Part shown: positions 15,604-25,035 of the stretch, one piece after another | Layout: each line of letters opens with the position of its first letter | How positions within the stretch are numbered: position 1 is the stretch's first letter | NCBI GenBank assembly: GCA_966250385.1 | Contig: CBINHC010000008.1 | Coordinates: forward strand, 62,001-126,000 | Direction: 5' to 3' | Origin: DASWTL01 sp966250385 | GTDB lineage: Bacteria; Bacteroidota; Bacteroidia; Sphingobacteriales; Sphingobacteriaceae | Length of the DNA: 64,000 nt | The notes under the pieces: model-generated | Told to the model about the DNA's origin: nothing | Databases searched by the model: none | What the model saw: only the letters and a program-made list of their open reading frames with translations | Translations under genes and position numbers: made by a program

Positions 15604-17733
15604 ATGAAAGTAGTAATTGCAGAGAAGCCGTCCGTCGCCAGAGAGCTTGCAAAGGTATTTGGAGCGAATAACCGCAGGGACGGCTATATCGAAGGGACAA
15701 ACTATTCCTTTACCTGGGCATTCGGGCATCTGATCCAGCTGGCAGCGCCGGAAGCGTATGGCTTCAAAGGCTGGCGGGTGGAGAATCTGCCCATGCTGCC
15801 CGAAAGGTTTAAACTGGCCGTTCGTCAGGAAAAGACCAAGGACGGCATGAAGGACGATGCCGGCGTCGTCAAGCAGCTGAAGGTCATCAAGACCCTGTTT
15901 GATCAGGCGACCGAGATCATCGTGGCGACGGATGCCGGACGGGAGGGTGAGCTGATCTTCCGTTATATTTACTACCACCTGAAATGCCAGAAGCCGTTTA
16001 AACGGCTCTGGATATCCTCCCAGACCGATGAAGCGATCAAAAACGGGTTCCGGAACCTGAAGCCGGGAACCGATTACGATACCCTGTTTTTTTCTGCCCA
16101 ATGCCGGTCCGAGTCGGACTGGATCGTTGGCCTGAATGCTACCCAGGCCCTGAGCATTGCAGCGGGGAACCGTTCGGTGCTTTCGCTCGGAAGGGTTCAG
16201 ACCCCGACACTGGCCATGATCTGCGCCCGCTACCTGGAGAACCGCAATTTTACCCCGCAGGTTTATTACCAGGTCGCGATCTTCCTGAATAAGGATGGCA
16301 TTACCTTCAAGGCCGTCTCGGTCCGCTCCTACCAGGAAAAGCAGGCAGCCGAAGCGGTGCTGGAGCTCGTCCGCGACCGGGATTCAGGTCATGAGACCGG
16401 TGGAAACATCGTTACAGTGGACGTGAAGCCCCGCAGGGAACAGCCTCCCCTGCTGCATGATCTGAGCAGCCTCCAGCAAGAGGCCAACAAAAGGAAAGGA
16501 TTCACCGCGGACCAGACACTCAGTCTCGCCCAGACGCTTTACGAATCCAAACTGATCACGTATCCCCGGACAGGCAGCCGGTACATCGGGGACGACATTC
16601 TGGCGACGGTGCCGGAACTGATCACCAACCAGCTGGAACACCCTTCTTTTGGCAAACAGGCAGCTTTCCTCCGGACCGTAGCCCTGAACAAGCGCAGCGT
16701 AAACGCCAAAAAGGTCACCGATCACCATGCATTGTTGCCGACCAGCAACAAGCCGGGATACCTCTCAGCTGATCTGCAGGCTATCTACGACCTGGTTGCC
16801 GGCCGGATGTTGGAAGCCTTTCATCAGGAATGCCAGAAAGAACTGACCAAAATCACCGTAGAATCGGGTGAAACCTTCGTGGCCAGCGGAACAGTGATCC
16901 AGTCAGCAGGCTGGCGTGCGGTGTTCAACCAGTCCGATGAGGAAAAAGAGGACGAGGAGAATGCCACCCTGCCCCGGGTCAGTCCGGGAGAACAGCTGCC
17001 GGTTGAAAACAAGACCTTGCTGGAGAAACAGACCAAACCCAAACCGCTGTACAACGAGGCCAGCCTCCTGAAAGCGATGGAAACGTCCGGGAAGGAGATC
17101 GAGGACGAGGAACTCCGGCATGCCATGAAGGATTCAGGCCTGGGAACACCGGCAACCCGCGCCAGTATCATCGAAACGCTGATCAGGCGCGATTACATCA
17201 GACGGGAAAAGAAAAACCTGCTGCCGACCCCGAAGGGACTGGCCGTTTACGACCTGGTTAAGGACAAAAAGATCGCCCGTGCGGATCTTACCGGGCTCTG
17301 GGAAAAACGCCTCGAGGAAATCCGCTCCGGCGCTTCCGTCAGCGAATTCAAGAACGAGATCCGGGAATATACCCGGACGATCACCAGCGAACTCCTGGAG
17401 GCCGGCAAGGGCCTGAACGAGCTGCTTCCCGGAGAAGCAGAGGAGGGTGCCCTGATCTGCCCGGCCTGTAAGAAGGGGGTGATCCGCTTTCATGAAAAAG
17501 CAGCCGGCTGTTCGGCATTCGCAAGCGGTTGCAAATTCGTGGTCTGGCGGACCATGTCTGAAAAAAAACTGTCGGATAATCAGATTAAGACATTGGTCGA
17601 GCAGGGTAAAACGCCGGTTATCATGGGATTTAAATCAAAGTCGGGCAAATCGTTCAACGCCTCGCTCCTGCTCAGTGACGGAAAGGTCCACTTTGTCTTT
17701 GATCGGACGCGAGAGAGTACGTCCCAATCTTAA
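15604..17733 (+). CDS. topB: DNA topoisomerase III (type IA)
   Basis: This enzyme relaxes and decatenates DNA through a transient 5'-phosphotyrosine. It has 709 residues. The Toprim domain has E7 in AEKPSVA and the acidic motif TDAGREGE (about 113). The catalytic tyrosine is Y320 in ITYPRTGSRYI. The central region has SLGRVQTPTLAMI. The C-terminus carries a zinc-ribbon-like CPACKKG with a second pair of Cys (GCSAFASGC) near residues 620-645, then a further topoisomerase-associated repeat (GKTPVIMGFKSKSGKSFNA). Length and motifs fit plasmid/chromosomal TopB. It stands alone, and a near -7 box (TATTTTTA) lies about 30 bases upstream. Confidence 0.95.
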   Translation: MKVVIAEKPSVARELAKVFGANNRRDGYIEGTNYSFTWAFGHLIQLAAPEAYGFKGWRVENLPMLPERFKLAVRQEKTKDGMKDDAGVVKQLKVIKTLFDQATEIIVATDAGREGELIFRYIYYHLKCQKPFKRLWISSQTDEAIKNGFRNLKPGTDYDTLFFSAQCRSESDWIVGLNATQALSIAAGNRSVLSLGRVQTPTLAMICARYLENRNFTPQVYYQVAIFLNKDGITFKAVSVRSYQEKQAAEAVLELVRDRDSGHETGGNIVTVDVKPRREQPPLLHDLSSLQQEANKRKGFTADQTLSLAQTLYESKLITYPRTGSRYIGDDILATVPELITNQLEHPSFGKQAAFLRTVALNKRSVNAKKVTDHHALLPTSNKPGYLSADLQAIYDLVAGRMLEAFHQECQKELTKITVESGETFVASGTVIQSAGWRAVFNQSDEEKEDEENATLPRVSPGEQLPVENKTLLEKQTKPKPLYNEASLLKAMETSGKEIEDEELRHAMKDSGLGTPATRASIIETLIRRDYIRREKKNLLPTPKGLAVYDLVKDKKIARADLTGLWEKRLEEIRSGASVSEFKNEIREYTRTITSELLEAGKGLNELLPGEAEEGALICPACKKGVIRFHEKAAGCSAFASGCKFVVWRTMSEKKLSDNQIKTLVEQGKTPVIMGFKSKSGKSFNASLLLSDGKVHFVFDRTRESTSQS

Positions 17734-17807
17734 CCTTATTTTAGTTTTAGTTAAATTATTTTCATAATTTGTTTTATTTTAGAAAGGACATTTCTGAATA
17801 AATCATT

Positions 17808-19721
17808 GTGAACCGAGTCCTTGTTTCCCTGACCGGCTGCATCGGCCTGTTGCTCCTGCTCTCATTTAATGAGCCGCGCGACGACAGCCGCTACGCGGGA
17901 CAATATGAGCAGAAGGTCCGGGCGCTCATCAGCGCTCAGGACGAATTGCTCCGGATTGCCCAGTCCGAAAATGGCCGGGAAACCCTGCTCTTGCGCGAAA
18001 GCCTGCGGCGAGCCAGGCTGCAGCTGAAAGCCGCCGACTTCTGGTTGCGCTACCTGGAACCCGTCGCCTACAAAAAGCTGAATGGTCCGCTTCCCGTCGA
18101 ATGGGAAACTGAAGTATTCGAAAAGTTCGAAGTCCCCTATCGTCGGGATGGTGCGGGTCTTACGCTGGCAGAACAGTGCCTGGCTGACCCCATACCGGAC
18201 GTGGAGCACCTTCGGGCCCTGATCAGGGCGTCCCGTACGGCCACGGAGGTATTTCTTGCGGATTCCATTACGCAGCAACTCCGGACCTACCACCATTTTT
18301 TTCTGTCCAACCGCCTCTTTCTGATGAATCTGGCCGCCATATATACCACGGGATTCGAATGCCCGGACCGGGAGAACATCCTGCCGGAGCTCCGGTTCAT
18401 GCTGAACAGCGTGGACCAGATCAACCAGGCGTTCAATACCAGCTTTCCCCGGCAGTCCCTGACGGCCGGCTACCTGACCCTGTTCAAAGAAGCCATCAGA
18501 TATGTGGAAATCAGCGATGGCGGAATTGACCGGTTCGATCACTTCGAATTCATTCAGCGCTATGTCAACCCGCTGTTTTCCATGAATCAGGAGCTGATCA
18601 GGAAATATCACGTGATGTCGGTGAGTTATAACGACTACAGCCTGAACGATGCAGCCGCTTCACTCTTTGATAAAACGCTGTTTGAGGGCCTTTCAGCAAA
18701 AGGAGTATACGATGCCGTCTACGATGAATCCATGCTCCGGGAGATCCGCCAGACTGGGAAGCTCCTGTTCTATGACCCCGTATTGTCCGGCAACAACCAG
18801 CGGAGCTGTGCTTCGTGCCATAAACCCGCCGAGTTCTTTACAGATACGACCGCCACAGCCTCGCCGCACTTCAACAGGAAGGAACGACTGGCCCGGAACA
18901 CCCCTACCCTGGTGAACGTCATCTACAACCACCTGGCCAATGCAGACGGGAAACACTTCACGCTGCAGGCCCAGGCAAAGGATGTCATCAGCAACCCGCA
19001 GGAAATGGCCGGTGACCCGGAAGACGTGCTGCAAAAGGTGCTGAGCATCGGGCAGTACAGATCCGCCCTGAAGAAATTTGCGCGGCTGACGCCGTTCAGC
19101 AAGACGATCAGCCTTGCCCACATTACTTCAGCGATCTCTCTGTATTACGGGCAATTCAGCCGGTACTATTCGCCGTTTGACCTGGCCTTCACTGAGCAAC
19201 GCCCGGTTCAGCCGGATGCCCGGAACGGTTTTAACCTGTTCATGGGAAAGGCAGGCTGCGGAACCTGCCACTTTGTGCCCGGATTTAACGGGGTCAAGCC
19301 GCCATATACGAACTCTGAGTTCGAAGTACTGGGTACACCGGCAGACCCGGGAAAGCGTGGGATCAGCCCGGATATCGGGCGCTACGGCGTCCATCCGGTC
19401 GCTGAAACCAGGAATGCCTTCAGGACCGGAACCATACGGAATATCCCCTATACCGCGCCCTACATGCATAACGGAGTCTTCCGGTCGCTTGACGAAGTGC
19501 TGGAATTTTACAATACTGGCGGCGGACGGGGCGCAGGTCTCCGCGTGACCAATCAAACCCTTCCGGCAGACTCGCTGAAGCTCACTGCGCAGGAAAAAAA
19601 ACAGCTGATCGCCTTCATCTATTCACTATGTGAAGAAATACCGGCTGAGCGGCCCCCGGAAAGCCTTCCGGCGTCATCGATAAGCTCGCTGAACAGCCGG
19701 AAGCCCGGCGGGGCATATTAA
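17808..19721 (+). CDS. MauG/CcpA-family di-haem cytochrome c peroxidase-like protein with N-terminal helical extension
   Basis: This exported protein has 637 residues. A GTG start gives a hydrophobic leader (residues 1-20). Residues about 25-295 are a helical region I do not recognise. From about 310 the MauG/CcpA fold begins (GKLLFYDPVLSGNNQRSCASCH). The two haem sites are CASCH (about 334-338) and CGTCH (about 484-488), with family motifs LARNTPTLVNV and NIPYTAPYMHNGVF, RSLDEVLEFYN. Such proteins oxidise substrates or reduce peroxide in the periplasm. The extension makes it about twice the usual length. A cytochrome c lipoprotein gene follows 24 bases later, a likely electron-transfer partner. 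Confidence 0.9.
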   Translation: MNRVLVSLTGCIGLLLLLSFNEPRDDSRYAGQYEQKVRALISAQDELLRIAQSENGRETLLLRESLRRARLQLKAADFWLRYLEPVAYKKLNGPLPVEWETEVFEKFEVPYRRDGAGLTLAEQCLADPIPDVEHLRALIRASRTATEVFLADSITQQLRTYHHFFLSNRLFLMNLAAIYTTGFECPDRENILPELRFMLNSVDQINQAFNTSFPRQSLTAGYLTLFKEAIRYVEISDGGIDRFDHFEFIQRYVNPLFSMNQELIRKYHVMSVSYNDYSLNDAAASLFDKTLFEGLSAKGVYDAVYDESMLREIRQTGKLLFYDPVLSGNNQRSCASCHKPAEFFTDTTATASPHFNRKERLARNTPTLVNVIYNHLANADGKHFTLQAQAKDVISNPQEMAGDPEDVLQKVLSIGQYRSALKKFARLTPFSKTISLAHITSAISLYYGQFSRYYSPFDLAFTEQRPVQPDARNGFNLFMGKAGCGTCHFVPGFNGVKPPYTNSEFEVLGTPADPGKRGISPDIGRYGVHPVAETRNAFRTGTIRNIPYTAPYMHNGVFRSLDEVLEFYNTGGGRGAGLRVTNQTLPADSLKLTAQEKKQLIAFIYSLCEEIPAERPPESLPASSISSLNSRKPGGAY

Positions 19722-19745
19722 ACAATGTAGTCATGAAAAGGAAAG

Positions 19746-20189
19746 ATGCGTAAACCTTTGATCATCATCCTGGTGGCGGCAAGTATCTGGCTGCTTCGTT
19801 GTACGCCTGCAGCCCGCGTCGAGTACCGGCTGCCTCCCGGAATCCCGGAACAAAACCGGGAACATGTATACGCCCTGCTGGACCGGGGCGCTGCCCTGTA
19901 TAAAGCAAACTGTTCAACGTGCCACGGCATTTTTTCAAGGGGAAAGGACACCATCCCGAATTTTACCCACCAGCAGGTGGAGTCCTACAAGGCACGCTTC
20001 GATATGAGTCACCCTGAAAATCACGCATTCGCCCGGAAGATGACCCGGCAGGAACTGGATGCGGTCTTCTATTTCCTGAATAACCGAAAGGTACCGGAAC
20101 GCGCCGGGATCAGTACGCGGCGTCGTTCGGGTTCTCTACCAGTTCCAGCAACGGCAGGAGCTTTTCAGGCGAGATCGGTTTATCAATAA
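19746..20189 (+). CDS. Monohaem cytochrome c lipoprotein
   Basis: The 147-residue protein has a lipoprotein signal (MRKPLIIILVAASIWLLRC, Cys about 19). The haem site is CSTCHG (about 56-61), with a later candidate axial Met in FDMSHPENHAFARKM. It follows the MauG-like gene on the same strand and probably passes electrons with it. The last roughly 27 residues overlap, antisense, the 3' end of a response-regulator gene (20110-20189). They look basic and atypical (STRRRSGSLPVPATAG), so the native stop may have been lost. The domain proper seems to end near NNRKVPERAG. Confidence 0.85.
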   Translation: MRKPLIIILVAASIWLLRCTPAARVEYRLPPGIPEQNREHVYALLDRGAALYKANCSTCHGIFSRGKDTIPNFTHQQVESYKARFDMSHPENHAFARKMTRQELDAVFYFLNNRKVPERAGISTRRRSGSLPVPATAGAFQARSVYQ

Positions 20190-20523
20190 AATGCCCTACG
20201 GACCGGTATGACTTGATCTTGCTGATGTCGCTCCTGCTGAGCGATGTGGTCAATGCGATGATGGAGTAATGCTCCCGGATTTCCTCAGGAAGCTGCTCGA
20301 AGGCTTCCACGAACTGAAATCCGTTCATCACCGGCATGAGCACATCCAGCAAAATGACCGTCTTCTTAACTTTCGCCTTCGCAATATACTTCAGGGCTGC
20401 CTCGGCATCCGTGAACTTCAGGATCGTTTCAGACCTCCCCGTATGCTGGATCAGCCGTTCAGCGATATAACAATCCAGTTCGTTATCGTCAATGACAATG
20501 AAAGGTAGTTTTCTTTTCATCAT
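20110..20523 (-). CDS. Single-domain response regulator
   Basis: This is a cytoplasmic receiver of 137 residues, with D12/D13, phospho-acceptor D60 (VILLDVLMPVMNG), conserved T/S (IIALTTSLS) and K (FIDKP). There is no output domain. Its start overlaps the stop of the upstream hybrid kinase gene by four bases (ATGA), showing translational coupling, and it is the last gene of the five-gene operon. Phosphate probably arrives from the hybrid kinase or the 7TM kinase. It is in the Rcp1/CheY-like branch typically paired with membrane kinases. Its 3' end overlaps the converging cytochrome gene. Confidence 0.92.
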   Translation of the reverse strand: MMKRKLPFIVIDDNELDCYIAERLIQHTGRSETILKFTDAEAALKYIAKAKVKKTVILLDVLMPVMNGFQFVEAFEQLPEEIREHYSIIALTTSLSRSDISKIKSYRSVGHFIDKPISPEKLLPLLELVENPNDAAY

Positions 20524-21608
20524 TTTCCTGGTATAGTAACTTTAAATACGGTTCCTTCGCCTTCTTTTGAATCGACCGAGATCTGTCCGTTCAGCTTCAG
20601 CAGGGCATCCTTGACATTGTACAGCCCGAATCCGGAGCCGGCCTCCTGTACCGTTGCCCGGTAAAAAAGATTAAATATCTGGTCAATATGCTTGTCGGCA
20701 ATCCCTATACCGTTGTCCCTGACGGTAACGCTGGCCACCCCTTTCTCCACTTCGATGGACAGATCGACCTTACGCGGAGCATCGGGATCTTTCTTCTGGT
20801 ACTTGAAAGCGTTCGAGAGCAGGTTATTCAGGATGAGCTTGACGGACATTTCATCATTCCGGAAGGTTTCGGACTGGCTGACGTTCACGTTGAATTTGAT
20901 CTCGTGCGTATCCGCATAGATCTTATAGATCTCATCCAGGTCCTTGCTGAGGTCCGACAGGTTGATCTCGGAGATCTTCAGCTCGCCCCGCTGGAGGTTA
21001 TAATAATCATGCACGCTGAGGATGAATGTATCGAGCTGCTTGACGGATTTTTCCATCAGTCCCAGCATTTCCTTCATCTCGTCCAGGTTATTCAGGTAGC
21101 GGACCGAGTTGATCGCGCCAAGGATCCCCGAAAGCGGTCCCCGGATATCGTGACTTACACTGTAGGCAAACTTGTCGAGCTCCTCATAGGCCTTCTGCAG
21201 TTCCGCATTCTTTACGGCCAGCAGCGAATGGGTGGTATAGTAGTTATTCGCTTCATAGATCGCCGAGCGGACGTCCGCGTTGGACCACGGTTTTTTGACA
21301 TACCGGAAAATATGGCCGCGGTTGATCGAGTTGATCACGGCTTCAATATCGGTATATCCGGTCAGTAAAACCCTGATCGGCAGCGGGTAAGCCGTTCGGA
21401 TCTCTTCAAAGAATTCAACTCCTGTCTTGTCCGGCATCCGCTGGTCACAAAAGATGATCCGGATATCGGGATGGTTCTTCAGATGCTCCAGGGCGTCGAT
21501 CGTATTCGATGCGATGAGAACATGGTGCTCCATTCTGAAGGAGGCCTTAAACCCGACCAGGTTATTCTCTTCATCATCGATGTACAGGATTTTTATCTTT
21601 TCAACCAT
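20520..21608 (-). CDS. Hybrid receiver-histidine kinase
   Basis: This cytoplasmic protein has 362 residues. The N-terminal receiver domain has D11/D12 and D55 (IIFCDQRMPDKTG), LTGYTDIEAVINSINRG and KKPW. After a coiled coil, the HisKA segment has the phospho-acceptor His in SVSHDIRGPLSGILG (about 162). The HATPase domain has N-box NLLSNAFKYQKK and G-boxes DNGIGIADK and GSGFGLYNV. No membrane segment is present, so it takes its signal from another protein, plausibly the 7TM kinase encoded 59 bases upstream. Its receiver is a close relative of the orphan receiver at 15016-15480. Confidence 0.93.
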   Translation of the reverse strand: MVEKIKILYIDDEENNLVGFKASFRMEHHVLIASNTIDALEHLKNHPDIRIIFCDQRMPDKTGVEFFEEIRTAYPLPIRVLLTGYTDIEAVINSINRGHIFRYVKKPWSNADVRSAIYEANNYYTTHSLLAVKNAELQKAYEELDKFAYSVSHDIRGPLSGILGAINSVRYLNNLDEMKEMLGLMEKSVKQLDTFILSVHDYYNLQRGELKISEINLSDLSKDLDEIYKIYADTHEIKFNVNVSQSETFRNDEMSVKLILNNLLSNAFKYQKKDPDAPRKVDLSIEVEKGVASVTVRDNGIGIADKHIDQIFNLFYRATVQEAGSGFGLYNVKDALLKLNGQISVDSKEGEGTVFKVTIPGK

Positions 21609-21667
21609 GGTGTTCGACCGTTGGGCGCAGCGGGCTGCACGGGTGGTGTTCGTAAAATTTCACAGGA

Positions 21668-23851
21668 TTAATTTACAGGAATTTGCTGAATTTGGTGAAT
21701 GATCGGCAACGTTAGCAGAAATTCTGTGCCGACTCCCACTTCAGACCGGATCGCGATCTGCCCGTTATGCTTCCTGATCGTATTATACGTGATAGACATC
21801 CCCAGACCGGTGCCTTCGCCAACCTCCTTGGTCGTGAAAAACGGCTCAAAGATCTTATGCTGTGTCTTTTCGTCCATTCCCGTGCCGTTATCGCGGATAC
21901 TCACGGTCACACTTTCGTCCACAACCCGGGTTGTGATGGTGACCTCCCCGCCTGCATGCTCGCCGTGTCTTTTGTTGATGGCGTGAACGGCATTGCTTAT
22001 GATGTTCAGAAAGACCTGATTCAGTTTTCCGGGATAACATTCGATCAGCGGCAGCTGTTCGAAGTCCCGGACGATCTCGATCCGGTTCTCCAGCAGGTTA
22101 TTGGCAATAACCAGGGTCGATTCGATCCCTTCATTGATATCTGCACGCTTCAGATCATCCTCATCCACTCTCGAAAAAATCCGGAGGCCCTTTACGATCT
22201 CGGCCGTGCGGGTGGCCCCTTCATGAATCCCTTTCAACAGGTGGTTGATCTCGATCTTCAGGTAATCAAAGTCAAGTTCTTCCTTGTACGCTTCGATCCG
22301 CTGCTGTTTTTCTGCAAGGGTCGCTTCCGAGAGTCCCACCTCTTCAATGGTTCTGACAGCATCCAGGAGCATGTCCACATCCCGGCGGAGCGGCGTCACA
22401 TTGGATGTGACGAAGTTGATCGGGTTATTGATTTCATGCGCGATTCCGGCCGTAAGCTGACCCAGCGAGGCCATTTTTTCGGACTCGACCAGCTGGGTCT
22501 GGGCCTGCTTAAGATTTACCAGCGCCTGGTTCAGACCTTCATTGGCATCCCTGAGTTCAACGGTACGCTCGGTAACCTTATGTTCGAGCAGCACATTCTG
22601 TTCGCGGATAATGCGTTCATTTTCTTTGGCCGCCTCGAGAGCCTCAGCCTGGGAAGCTTCCTTCTCCTTCTTCAGGATATTGATCTTGTTGGCCAGCGCA
22701 AAAGAGAGCAGGACCGCCTCCAGCGCTGAGCCGATCTGGACGGCATGAATGGTAAAGAGGTTATATGGAAGAATACCATAATCCTTCAGGACAAAAACCA
22801 GCACGCTGGCCAGGAATACGGTCCACGCATACAGGAAGTATTTCGCCGGCCTGTAGTGCTGCCGGTAGATCACGATCGCCGTAAACAATACGAGCGGCGA
22901 CCCGAGGCCTGCCGTCACGTTGACGGTCTGGTAGGCCTCCAGCGGGTATCCTGCCAGCACGAATACGACAGCCGCCAGATCGCCCGCAATGATCAGGTTC
23001 AGCACGTTGTTGAGACGCGGTGCATGTTCCCGGGCGTGGAGGAACGACTTGGCGAAGATGACGGTCGCGATCCCCGACATAGCGCCGGCGAATGTCAGCA
23101 TGTTCTCGACCAGCCAGGCATTCCCGGACCAGAAGAACCTATGAAGGTACCCGAGCAGGGCCGCCTGCGTGGCGGTCACCCAGAAGATGTAATGAACATA
23201 GTCCAGGTAGTGCCTGTCGCGCGCTGAAAAGTAGATGAACAGGTTATACAGCAGCATGACGATCATGATGCCCAGGTACAGCCCCGAAAGCGTGTCGGAA
23301 AGGGTCAGCGAAGGAACTACGCCATGGTGAGTGTTCAGCGACAGGGGTACCAGGACCTGTTTATTGCTGGTCACCCGCAGATAGCAGGTGACCGTCTCCC
23401 CTTTTTTTACCGGGATATCGAACAGGAAAAACTGGTGCTTGTAGGATCTTTCCCCGATGGAATTTCTTTTCTGCACGTCCGTACTGTCCGCATGGCCATC
23501 CCGGACAATGTACAGTGTCACACGGTCCAGTACCGGATAGGCCAGGTTCAGGACCAGGTCCTCATCGTCGGTCTGGTTACTGACCTCAAACTTTACCCAG
23601 TTATTGGCCGGACTCACCCCGAAGTTGGGCACCTCGTGATCATGGGGCCTGAACAGCTCGGGCCGCTGCCGGACATCCTCAAACGTCAGGGTTCTCTCCC
23701 GATCGGAAAATGTCTGCACGTGTTTGCCGATGTACTTCTCCGCCATGGCCGGCGTGTACTCAATGGCTTCCTGCGCCCGCACCGCCAGCCCGGCAAAGAC
23801 CAGAAACACTGCAATCAATATTCTTCTGAAATGTTCCATTCGAATGCTCAT
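21668..23851 (-). CDS. 7TMR-DISM sensor histidine kinase
   Basis: This inner-membrane sensor kinase has 727 residues. After a signal segment (1-26) comes an extracytoplasmic 7TMR-DISMED2-type beta domain (about 35-180: NWVKFEVSNQTDDEDLVLNLAYP). About seven membrane helices follow (185-400), then a coiled coil (405-455). The kinase has HisKA His in LAGIAHEINNPINFV (about 470) and HATPase motifs NIISNAVHAIN, DNGTGMDEK and GEGTGLGMSI. DISM receptors are thought to sense small external ligands, carbohydrates among them. It starts only four bases after the ThiF-like gene stop, so sensing is genetically coupled to that enzyme. The ligand is unknown. Confidence 0.94.
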   Translation of the reverse strand: MSIRMEHFRRILIAVFLVFAGLAVRAQEAIEYTPAMAEKYIGKHVQTFSDRERTLTFEDVRQRPELFRPHDHEVPNFGVSPANNWVKFEVSNQTDDEDLVLNLAYPVLDRVTLYIVRDGHADSTDVQKRNSIGERSYKHQFFLFDIPVKKGETVTCYLRVTSNKQVLVPLSLNTHHGVVPSLTLSDTLSGLYLGIMIVMLLYNLFIYFSARDRHYLDYVHYIFWVTATQAALLGYLHRFFWSGNAWLVENMLTFAGAMSGIATVIFAKSFLHAREHAPRLNNVLNLIIAGDLAAVVFVLAGYPLEAYQTVNVTAGLGSPLVLFTAIVIYRQHYRPAKYFLYAWTVFLASVLVFVLKDYGILPYNLFTIHAVQIGSALEAVLLSFALANKINILKKEKEASQAEALEAAKENERIIREQNVLLEHKVTERTVELRDANEGLNQALVNLKQAQTQLVESEKMASLGQLTAGIAHEINNPINFVTSNVTPLRRDVDMLLDAVRTIEEVGLSEATLAEKQQRIEAYKEELDFDYLKIEINHLLKGIHEGATRTAEIVKGLRIFSRVDEDDLKRADINEGIESTLVIANNLLENRIEIVRDFEQLPLIECYPGKLNQVFLNIISNAVHAINKRHGEHAGGEVTITTRVVDESVTVSIRDNGTGMDEKTQHKIFEPFFTTKEVGEGTGLGMSITYNTIRKHNGQIAIRSEVGVGTEFLLTLPIIHQIQQIPVN

Positions 23852-23855
23852 TATC

Positions 23856-24980
23856 TTACCCCTGAAAAATTTCGTCGAGATCCACGTAATAACGTCCGGA
23901 ACCGGTATGCTGCTCCAGCAGGATCTTTCTGCATATATCGGTGGTTATGGCTCCCCCCAGATTGACTGAAGAGGCAAGCTGGGGCCAGGTGGAGATGGTT
24001 TTGCCGATCTCGCTCATGGATAGCTTCATCCGCTCGGAAAGGGATTCGAAACTGACCAGGGCCATCAGAATCTGCATGCGGTTCTCCGGCGTCAGGTTAA
24101 CGGATCCGTCGGGAGCGGTATGAGCGTCGATCAGTCCGTGAAACAGGCTTCTTTCCGGTTCCAGGTCGAATCGTTCGATGTCCAGCATACCGCGGTCGTT
24201 GGTATCCATGACGACCGGGATCCTCAGTTCGCGGGCTGCGACCCGGCTCCGGATCTTGATATCCAGACTGTCACACACCTCGACGAAAAGATCCAGCCTG
24301 CCTTCTCCGCCGAAAAAGGCCTCCATATTTTCCTCCTGCAGCCCCTCCGGAAAAATGCGGACCCGGATGAACGGATCGATCTCAGCGATCTCCCGGGCAG
24401 CTATGACGACTTTCGGAAGTCCGAGATTGCCCAGGCCCGAACGGATCCGGTTCAGATTACTCAATTCCAGCTCATCGAAATCGGCCAGCCGGAGTTCTCC
24501 GCAGGTCCGTTCGGTGGCCAATGTGAGGGCAATGGAGTGTCCGACGGACAACCCGGCAATACCGATTTTCTTGGTACGCAGTTCAGAACGCTCTGCGGCC
24601 GTGATCTTCAGCATATTGCGGTTCGTTCGGACCTCGATGAACTCCTCTTCATCCAGAATATGCACCAGGGACCGGCTCCACGGGTAGTAAACCCAGACGC
24701 CGTAATGGCGGGGATCCGTACCTGCCAGATATTCTGTCGCCTGCTCCCGGAGCTGATCCGGAGCGATATTTTTACCGGGGTTTCTCAATTTGATGAGTTC
24801 GGCGAGCTGGGCGATGAGATGGTCGCTGACCCTGACGGCCCCGTTCTGTTCCAGCAGGTTTTCAAACTTCCGGCGGTCAGCTTCGTTGCTGAGCCGGTAA
24901 AAAACCGGCTGCCAGAGCAGATTATCGTTGTCAGAGCTGTCGTGCAGCCCGGCAGGTGTTGGCATATGTATCGTGAGCAT
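23856..24980 (-). CDS. E1/ThiF-like adenylating enzyme (Rv1355c/MoeY-like)
   Basis: The 374-residue protein has a unique N-terminal part (1-125) and an E1/MoeB/ThiF Rossmann domain (about 128-300). ATP-site features are the glycine loop IGIAGLSVGHS, the acidic residue and Asn-Arg pair in ADFDELELSNLNR, the Lys in GLPK, and the second Asp in EVCDSLD. Family enzymes adenylate a C-terminal carboxylate or carboxylic acid. No CxxC zinc pairs and no downstream carrier protein are seen. It resembles the ThiF half of Rv1355c/MoeY-type proteins without a nitroreductase domain. It is positioned between an acyltransferase-like gene and a sensor-kinase gene, suggesting synthesis or activation of a signal molecule (inference). 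Confidence 0.8.
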   Translation of the reverse strand: MLTIHMPTPAGLHDSSDNDNLLWQPVFYRLSNEADRRKFENLLEQNGAVRVSDHLIAQLAELIKLRNPGKNIAPDQLREQATEYLAGTDPRHYGVWVYYPWSRSLVHILDEEEFIEVRTNRNMLKITAAERSELRTKKIGIAGLSVGHSIALTLATERTCGELRLADFDELELSNLNRIRSGLGNLGLPKVVIAAREIAEIDPFIRVRIFPEGLQEENMEAFFGGEGRLDLFVEVCDSLDIKIRSRVAARELRIPVVMDTNDRGMLDIERFDLEPERSLFHGLIDAHTAPDGSVNLTPENRMQILMALVSFESLSERMKLSMSEIGKTISTWPQLASSVNLGGAITTDICRKILLEQHTGSGRYYVDLDEIFQG

Positions 24981-25035
24981 TAAAGATACCTTTTACGAAA
25001 AAGGATCCGATTAGTTATATATGGAGCAGCTAAAA

